DNA of 58,509 nt from an uncultured Eubacteriales bacterium. GTDB lineage: Bacteria; Bacillota; Clostridia; Oscillospirales; CAG-272. A program made the translations under genes and the position numbers. Every line of letters starts with the position of its first letter. Position 1 is the stretch's first letter. Below the pieces are notes generated by a model. That model was not told the origin of the DNA. It saw nothing but the letters and a program-made list of their open reading frames with translations, and made no database searches. This document shows positions 58,383 through 58,509 of the stretch, piece by piece. The stretch is from the NCBI GenBank assembly GCA_900546695.1, contig URDX01000011.1:1-58509 (forward strand). The letters are read 5' to 3'.

Positions 58383-58509
58383 AGGCTAAAAAAGCGCAGA
58401 CCGAAAAAACGGATAAAAGTGTGATTTGAGTTTTTATTCGGCACAAACACAGATAAAGCTGATGAAATCCTATCGGATTTCTCCGAAGAAATGATTATCC
58501 GCTTTTTCT
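58383..58509 (+). repeat. MITE-like repeat element, copy 2
   Basis: The head AGGCTAAAAAAGCGCAGACC is followed by a 106-bp element (58403-58508) with terminal inverted repeats GAAAAAACGGATAA and TTATCCGCTTTTTC and the inner GAAATCC-TATC-GGATTTC hairpin. It matches the 53223 copy closely. It lies about 30 bp upstream of ispH and reaches the window edge, so any promoter for ispH would lie in or beyond it. Confidence 0.75.

Noticed and set aside
58354..58446. N-terminal extension of IspH from 58446
   Set aside because: It runs into the MITE-like repeat; GGGAGG marks the start at 58353, where the IspH fold begins.

Overview
The window looks like a chromosomal segment of a moderately GC-rich, Gram-positive anaerobe of the Clostridia, most likely an Oscillospiraceae/Ruminococcaceae gut-type organism. 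The pointers are cohesin and dockerin modules, an IspH-S1 fusion, a DUF3793-flavodoxin pair, strong Shine-Dalgarno sites and TTGACA/TATAAT promoters. No database search was possible, so all family names rest on reading motifs.

Layout. 1-141: tail of a dockerin protein. 0.5-3.4 kb: trkA-trkH potassium uptake. 3.7-7.6 kb: a pair of ABC half-transporters behind a structured leader. 7.8-11.3 kb (minus): an MBOAT acyltransferase and its DHHW/AlgX-like partner, a surface-polymer O-acylation unit. 11.9-32.4 kb: a long same-strand run with no clear U-tract terminator. It holds one pectate-lyase-3-like beta-helix protein, six paralogous right-handed beta-helix proteins resembling the GH141 type, and two DUF4838 proteins. 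32.7-40.0 kb: four CBM9-like proteins and two single-cohesin surface proteins. 40.2-43.1 kb (minus): an SGNH hydrolase and a GH95-like protein that has lost its catalytic barrel. 43.6-49.4 kb: two paralogous solute-binding lipoproteins, a third DUF4838 protein and a second SGNH esterase. 49.6-53.2 kb: an XRE regulator, a SLOG protein and the c-di-AMP genes cdaA-cdaR. 53.2-54.8 kb: non-coding DNA with a MITE-like repeat, palindromes and a Val-Asp-Phe-Gly tRNA operon. 54.8-58.4 kb (minus): flavodoxin, DUF3793 and ispH-rpsA.

How it may work together. The 11.9-49.4 kb block reads as a glycan-use locus organised around a minimal cohesin/dockerin system. Two surface proteins each carry one cohesin: one is membrane-anchored with a long cytoplasmic tail, the other has a sortase-like tail. 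Dockerins occur on one beta-helix protein, one DUF4838 protein and one CBM9-like protein, plus the truncated protein at the window start. Three further CBM9-like proteins carry the sortase-like tail themselves. Several relatives (one beta-helix, one DUF4838, two SGNH hydrolases, the GH95-like protein) lack signal peptides. This suggests a second, cytoplasmic step after import through the two solute-binding proteins, whose permease genes are not here. The substrate cannot be read from the sequence; a pectic, fucose- or uronate-containing and acetylated glycan is the best inference.
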